From Palsa-506 sp963836355 (GTDB lineage Bacteria; Actinomycetota; Actinomycetes; Streptosporangiales; Streptosporangiaceae): a DNA stretch of 64,000 nt. A program made the position numbers and the translations under genes. Each line of letters opens with the position of its first letter. Position 1 is the stretch's first letter. The stretch spans positions 124,001 to 188,000 of the forward strand of contig CAWIJO010000007.1 of NCBI GenBank assembly GCA_963836355.1. Direction: 5' to 3'. Shown in pieces: positions 60,498 to 64,000 of the stretch. The notes under the pieces are model-generated. The model saw only the letters and a program-made list of their open reading frames with translations, made no database searches and had not been told where the DNA came from.

Positions 60498-60542
60498 GTA
60501 TCTCCCATACCGAGCGCGGTATGCCAGATACCTAGCGAGGTA
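60498..60542. promoter_or_regulatory. Large operator-like dyad upstream of the double-HTH regulator
   Basis: A 34-base inverted repeat (60498-60531) has outer arms GTATCT and AGATAC and inner arms CATACCG and CGGTATG, with two-base mismatched gaps and a four-base centre. It shares its right edge with a second dyad, TACCT-AGCG-AGGTA (60529-60542). The site lies 19-63 bases upstream of the ATG. Repeated (G/C)ATACC half-sites suggest cooperative binding of a regulator, perhaps the gene's own product with its two helix-turn-helix domains. Confidence 0.65.
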
Positions 60543-60598
60543 AGCAAGGAAGTCGCAGTCTACGCCAGCGCAGCCATTAACCGTCGGAACTTAGCGCT

Positions 60599-61504
60599 TT
60601 AGGCAATTAACGCGCCTGATGTCGGACTTCGCTTATCTATTGTCCCCGGGCATTGGCTCTCACCTGGCCATATACCAGGTGCAGCAGCGCTGCCACGCTC
60701 CGGTACGGATCCCGGCGGCCGGCCTTCCCGCTCGGCAACCAGCAGGTCAGCGAGGTCAGCAGCGGCCGGCCCGGGCTGGTCGACGTGATCAGTGAAAACC
60801 CGCACGCCGAACCATTGCCGGCGCCGCCAGCCGAGCGGCCCGAGCACCACGTCGATGTCGGCGGGCGCATGCGCGTGCGCGGGCAGGCCGAGCCGGTTGA
60901 CGTAATCTTTGCGGTCGAACGCGGCAGCCGCCGCTGCCCAGTCGCCGCGCAGGCCGTCTCGCATCGCGGTGGCCAGCCCGTTGCGCACGAGCAGTGATAT
61001 GGCGCCGCCGGAAGCGGTCACTCGGGTCAGCGCGGCGAGCATTGGCGTGATGTCACCGAGATACATCAGGACGCCGTGGCATAGCACCAGATCAAAGCTC
61101 CCGGCGACGAGGTCAGGCGCGTGTTCACCGGCACCCCTGATGAGCCGGATCCGGGCGGCGACGCTGGCGGGCTCGGCCGCAACCGCGGTTTCGAACGCGG
61201 CGAGCAGTTCACCGGATGCGTCGATGCCAGTGACCTCGTGCCCGGCCCTGGCCAGGTGCAGCGCCTGGGTGCCCTGCCCGCAGCCAACGTCAAGCACCCG
61301 CGCGGGGCGCCCGCCAAGTTGCGGCAGGCCGGCCAGCTGGGACCGGAGCACCTCCTGGCGGACCACGTCGCGCAGCCGCCCGAGCACGCCGAGCCAGCGG
61401 GCCGTGCCCGGCGTGAACGCGCTGGCCGGGCTATCCAGGTCGGCGCGGCTTTCCGGGCCAGCCGGGCCAGCCGGGCCGACGCCTGCAGTCTCTTGCTCGG
61501 GCAT
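60599..61504 (-). CDS. Class I SAM-dependent methyltransferase (SmtA/CmoM-like)
   Basis: A 301-residue enzyme. An N-terminal Gly/Pro-rich stretch (residues 1-25) precedes FTPGTARWLGVLGRLRDVVR. Motif I is RVLDVGCGQGTQALHLARAG, motif II region FDLVLCHGVLMYLG, and the C-terminal segment RRRQWFGVRVFTDHVD matches CmoM/SmtA-type tRNA or small-molecule methyltransferases. ATG 61504 has AAAGGTGG upstream. In M. tuberculosis a SAM methyltransferase gene lies beside hemE/hemY/hemQ as well, which supports a conserved neighbourhood. Divergent from the DUF4349 gene. Confidence 0.85.
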   Translation of the reverse strand: MPEQETAGVGPAGPAGPESRADLDSPASAFTPGTARWLGVLGRLRDVVRQEVLRSQLAGLPQLGGRPARVLDVGCGQGTQALHLARAGHEVTGIDASGELLAAFETAVAAEPASVAARIRLIRGAGEHAPDLVAGSFDLVLCHGVLMYLGDITPMLAALTRVTASGGAISLLVRNGLATAMRDGLRGDWAAAAAAFDRKDYVNRLGLPAHAHAPADIDVVLGPLGWRRRQWFGVRVFTDHVDQPGPAAADLADLLVAEREGRPPGSVPERGSAAAPGIWPGESQCPGTIDKRSPTSGALIA

Positions 61505-61573
61505 CGTGATCCACCTTTCCGGCCGATTATCGGCAATACGGAACCGGCCGCCCGCGGCGCGCGTCCCACCAGC

Positions 61574-62572
61574 ATGAACGCCACGATTCGGGCACTGGCC
61601 CGGCGGCCGGGCGCACGCGCGGCCAGTGCAACCATCACCGCCGTGCTGTGCGGTAGCACCCTGCTGCTGGCCGGGTGCGCTACCGGATCCGGCTCCACGA
61701 GCGGATCCAGCGCCGCGGGCGGATCCGGCGCCGCGGGCGGATCCGGCGCGAACGCGCCTGGTTACGGTGCCTCGGCCTCCGGCAACAAGTCCAGCGGCAG
61801 CCTCGCAGCCCCGGCCCCCGAGCGAATGGCAGGCCGGCCTGCCACCGCGCACGCTGCCCGGCTGGTGGCGGCGGGCCAGAGCATCATTTATACCGCCGGG
61901 CTGACCGTGCGGGCGCGTGATGTCGTCAGCGCGGGCGCGCGCGCGACCAGCATCGTTACCGAGGCGGGCGGCTACGTGGCCGGCCAGCAGTCTTCGGTCG
62001 ACCCGGCCGATCACACCCGCTCCACGGTCAGCCTGCAGCTCAAGATCCCGGTCGCGGCATACCCGGCCACGCTGCGCCAGCTGTCCGGCCGGCTAGGCAG
62101 CCAGCTCTCGATGTCCCAGCAGGCCCAGGACGTCACCGGCCAGGTCGCGGACGTGACCAGCCGGGTAACGTCGGCGCGCGCCGCGATCGCCCAACTGCGC
62201 GCCCTGCTGCGGCGGGCTGGCTCGGTCAATAGCCTGCTCGGCGTGCAGGAGCAGATCAACTCCGAGGAGTCCGCGCTGGAAGCGCTGCAAGCCCAGCAGC
62301 GCGCGCTCTCCCGGGAGACTGACTTTGCGACAGTATCGCTGCGGCTAGTGAGTAAGCACGCTCCGCCCGTTAATCACAAAAGGCATTCGCATGGTTTCGT
62401 GGCCGGCCTCGCCGCAGGCTGGCAGGCACTCCGGGAGGTAACGACCGCGGTGCTCACCGGGGCCGGCGCGGCACTTCCGTTCGCGGTGGTCGTGGCGCTT
62501 GCCGCAGGCCTCGGATACGGCGGGTGGCGGCGCTCGCTGCGCCGGAGATCCCGGCCGAGCACGGCGGGCTAG
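61574..62572 (+). CDS. DUF4349 lipoprotein
   Basis: A 332-residue envelope protein. The signal ends in lipobox LLAGC (modified Cys at about residue 35), followed by a Gly/Ser/Ala linker with a repeated AAGGSG unit. The DUF4349 domain (about 95-270) includes LTVRARDVVSAGARATSIVT, GGYVAGQQSSVDPADHTRST, LQLKIPVAAYPATLRQLS and the coiled-coil SLLGVQEQINSEESALEALQ. A C-terminal transmembrane helix (about 290-315) is followed by a basic tail. The family's function is unknown. It overlaps the convergent hemE stop at CTAG (62569-62572). Confidence 0.85.
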   Translation: MNATIRALARRPGARAASATITAVLCGSTLLLAGCATGSGSTSGSSAAGGSGAAGGSGANAPGYGASASGNKSSGSLAAPAPERMAGRPATAHAARLVAAGQSIIYTAGLTVRARDVVSAGARATSIVTEAGGYVAGQQSSVDPADHTRSTVSLQLKIPVAAYPATLRQLSGRLGSQLSMSQQAQDVTGQVADVTSRVTSARAAIAQLRALLRRAGSVNSLLGVQEQINSEESALEALQAQQRALSRETDFATVSLRLVSKHAPPVNHKRHSHGFVAGLAAGWQALREVTTAVLTGAGAALPFAVVVALAAGLGYGGWRRSLRRRSRPSTAG

Positions 62573-63624
62573 CGCGAGCCTTCCGCCAGCCGCACGGACT
62601 CGGTGTGCACCAGGTCGGTCAGCCGGGCGAGCACACCGGGATCGGTGTCCGGCAGCACGCCATGGCCGAGATTGAAGATGTGCCCTTCGGCGGTGCGGCC
62701 GCGTTCGAGCACCTCGTGAGCCCGCCGCTCGACCACGTCCCACGGCGCCAGCAGGATCGCCGGGTCGAGATTGCCCTGCAATGCCTTGCCCGGCTCGACC
62801 CGGCGGGCCGCCTCGTCCAGCGGAATCCGCCAGTCCACCCCGACCACTTCCGCGCCCGCCTCGCCGAGCAGCCCGAGCAGTTCACTGGTGCCGACGCCGA
62901 AGTGGATCCTGGGCACGCCAGATGCAGCCAGCGCCTGGAAGATCCGCCTGCTGTGCGGCAGCACCGACTGCCGGTAGTCCTCCGGGCTGATCGTGCCGGC
63001 CCAGGAGTCGAACAGCTGCACGGCGCTCGCTCCGGCGGCAACCTGGACCTGCAGGAACGTGATCGTGATGTCGGTCAGGCGGCTCAGCAGCGCGGTCCAG
63101 AGTTTCGGGTTCCCGTACATCAGCGATTTCGTGCGGTCGAAGCTCTTCGACGGCCCGCCGTCGACCAGGTATGAGGCGAGGGTGAACGGGCCACCGGCGA
63201 ACCCGATCAGCGGCACCGCGCCGAGCTCGGCGACAAGGCTCTTGACCGCCTTAGTCACGAACGGGATGTCGTCCGGCTGCAGGGCGCGCAGCCTGGCCAG
63301 ATCCTGTTCGCCGCGGATCGGCTGGTCGACCACCGGCCCGACGCCGGGCGCGATGTCGATGCCGACCCCGACGGCCTTCAGCGGCACCACGATGTCGCTG
63401 AACAAGATCGCGGCGTCCACCGGGTACCTGCGCAGCGGCTGCAGCGTGAACTCGGTGATCAGGTCGGGCTTGGCGCAGGCATCAAGCATTGACGTCTTGC
63501 CGCGGGCTGCGCGGTACTCGGGCAGTGAACGTCCGGCCTGGCGCATGAACCAGACCGGTGTGTAGGGCACTGGCTGCCGGAAGCAAGCGCGCAGGAACGG
63601 CGATTCCTCCGTCTGCGTTGTCAC
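62569..63624 (-). CDS. hemE: Uroporphyrinogen decarboxylase
   Basis: A 351-residue HemE. The family signature PVWFMRQAGRSLPEYR is at residues 22-37, IGFAGGPFTLASYLV in the middle, and VVGVDWRIPLDEAARR and GHIFNLGHGVLPDTDP near the end. It decarboxylates uroporphyrinogen III to coproporphyrinogen III, the substrate of the HemY-type enzyme encoded 3.8 kb downstream. GTG 63624 lies seven bases after GACGAT, suggesting a leaderless start. Confidence 0.95.
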   Translation of the reverse strand: MTTQTEESPFLRACFRQPVPYTPVWFMRQAGRSLPEYRAARGKTSMLDACAKPDLITEFTLQPLRRYPVDAAILFSDIVVPLKAVGVGIDIAPGVGPVVDQPIRGEQDLARLRALQPDDIPFVTKAVKSLVAELGAVPLIGFAGGPFTLASYLVDGGPSKSFDRTKSLMYGNPKLWTALLSRLTDITITFLQVQVAAGASAVQLFDSWAGTISPEDYRQSVLPHSRRIFQALAASGVPRIHFGVGTSELLGLLGEAGAEVVGVDWRIPLDEAARRVEPGKALQGNLDPAILLAPWDVVERRAHEVLERGRTAEGHIFNLGHGVLPDTDPGVLARLTDLVHTESVRLAEGSR

Positions 63625-63631
63625 ATCGCAG

Positions 63632-63637
63632 ATCGTC
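63632..63637 (-). promoter_or_regulatory. -10-like box GACGAT before hemE
   Basis: On the minus strand GACGAT ends seven bases before the GTG at 63624, with no ribosome-binding site. Confidence 0.35.
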
Positions 63638-63805
63638 TCACAACACCCAGCCGTCTTGCCCGGCACTGCCGGCGGCTCGCGGATGCCAGTCCGCCGCGGC
63701 ATTCTCGCGTTTCCGCGGAAACGTCCGGGGACACGCCGCCACAGGTCCACGGAGATGGGCCGTCGCCGTGCCAACATCAAGCTGAGCTTGGCGAGGAGGT
63801 CGCAG

Positions 63806-64000
63806 ATGATCCAGATGGCCCAGATGGTCCGGCACTGCCCCGACTGCGGCTCGGATCGGCCGTTCGAGCAGTATCATCCGGTAGAACTTGGCTGCCCGGA
63901 CTCCCCGGACGGCGAGTGCCCCGAATGGTCCTGCACGGCGTGCGGCGCCGCGCTATTCATTGGCTTTGTCTCTTATGCCTACGACACAAGCAGCATGCCA
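63806..64000 (+). CDS. Zinc-ribbon protein, 3' end cut by window
   Basis: The frame starts at ATG 63806 with GAGGAGG nine bases upstream and is still open at base 64000 (65 codons seen). It reads MVRHCPDCGSDRPFEQYHPV, GCPDSPDGECPEWSCTACGA, then ALFIGFVSYAYD. The CPDC and CTAC pairs with two more Cys between them suggest a zinc ribbon. It is divergent from hemE. The function is unknown. Confidence 0.6.
   Translation, partial: MIQMAQMVRHCPDCGSDRPFEQYHPVELGCPDSPDGECPEWSCTACGAALFIGFVSYAYDTSSMP

Noticed and set aside
61121..61573. Upstream extension of the DUF4349 frame
   Set aside because: The lipoprotein signal begins at ATG 61574, and the extension is antisense to the methyltransferase gene.

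Overview
The window is very GC-rich DNA from an actinomycete. The signs are GTG starts with 4-base ATGA/GTGA overlaps, mycothiol-dependent (MDMPI-type) proteins, F420-type luciferase-like oxidoreductases, the coproporphyrin heme route with HemQ, a Pkn-type receptor kinase and an FHA protein. An HbhA-like gene beside an XRE regulator and a hemE/hemY/hemQ group recall mycobacterial neighbourhoods, but the genus cannot be fixed from sequence alone; a soil Streptosporangiales-like organism is a guess. I saw no tRNA, rRNA, CRISPR array or transposase.

Layout. 0-3.5 kb: a cut HbhA/phasin-like gene, an XRE regulator, a degenerate CbiX-type protein with a repeat-rich N-terminus, and an MDMPI-family protein. 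3.5-11.5 kb, minus strand: livG-F-H-M-K branched-chain-type ABC uptake genes, then TetR, an AMP-forming acyl-CoA ligase and a citrate-synthase/citryl-CoA-lyase-like enzyme. This reads as uptake, CoA activation and cleavage of an organic acid. 11.6-13.8 kb: an SDR enzyme and a membrane protein.

14-29 kb: an exopolysaccharide locus. A plus-strand operon encodes a GT-C membrane protein, a cellulose-synthase-like GT2 and a GH26-like hydrolase. Facing it, a minus-strand series encodes a pyruvyltransferase-like protein, three GT2 enzymes, a GT-C-like protein, a DUF1616 protein and a flippase. A second GH26-like gene follows, preceded by a possible structured 5' leader.

29-43 kb: an accessory stretch with a run of gene remnants (GMC oxidoreductase, short GntR, MocR, frameshifted methyltransferase), D-amino-acid oxidase, a second MDMPI protein, an F420 oxidoreductase, a Gfo/Idh/MocA dehydrogenase, a frameshifted LuxR-type ATPase regulator and a tryptophanase. 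43-50 kb: valS (broken by one base as read), msrB, an FHA protein and a Ser/Thr kinase. 50-55 kb: an FMN hydroxyacid oxidase, a class II aldolase-like protein, PolX, a deaminase and an F420 oxidoreductase. 55-64 kb: a hydroxyacid dehydrogenase, hemQ, hemY, an unusual tandem receiver-HTH/receiver-HTH regulator preceded by a large dyad, a methyltransferase, a DUF4349 lipoprotein, hemE and a cut zinc-ribbon gene.

Many genes have a -10-like hexamer 5-7 bases before the start codon and no Shine-Dalgarno sequence, so leaderless transcription looks common here.
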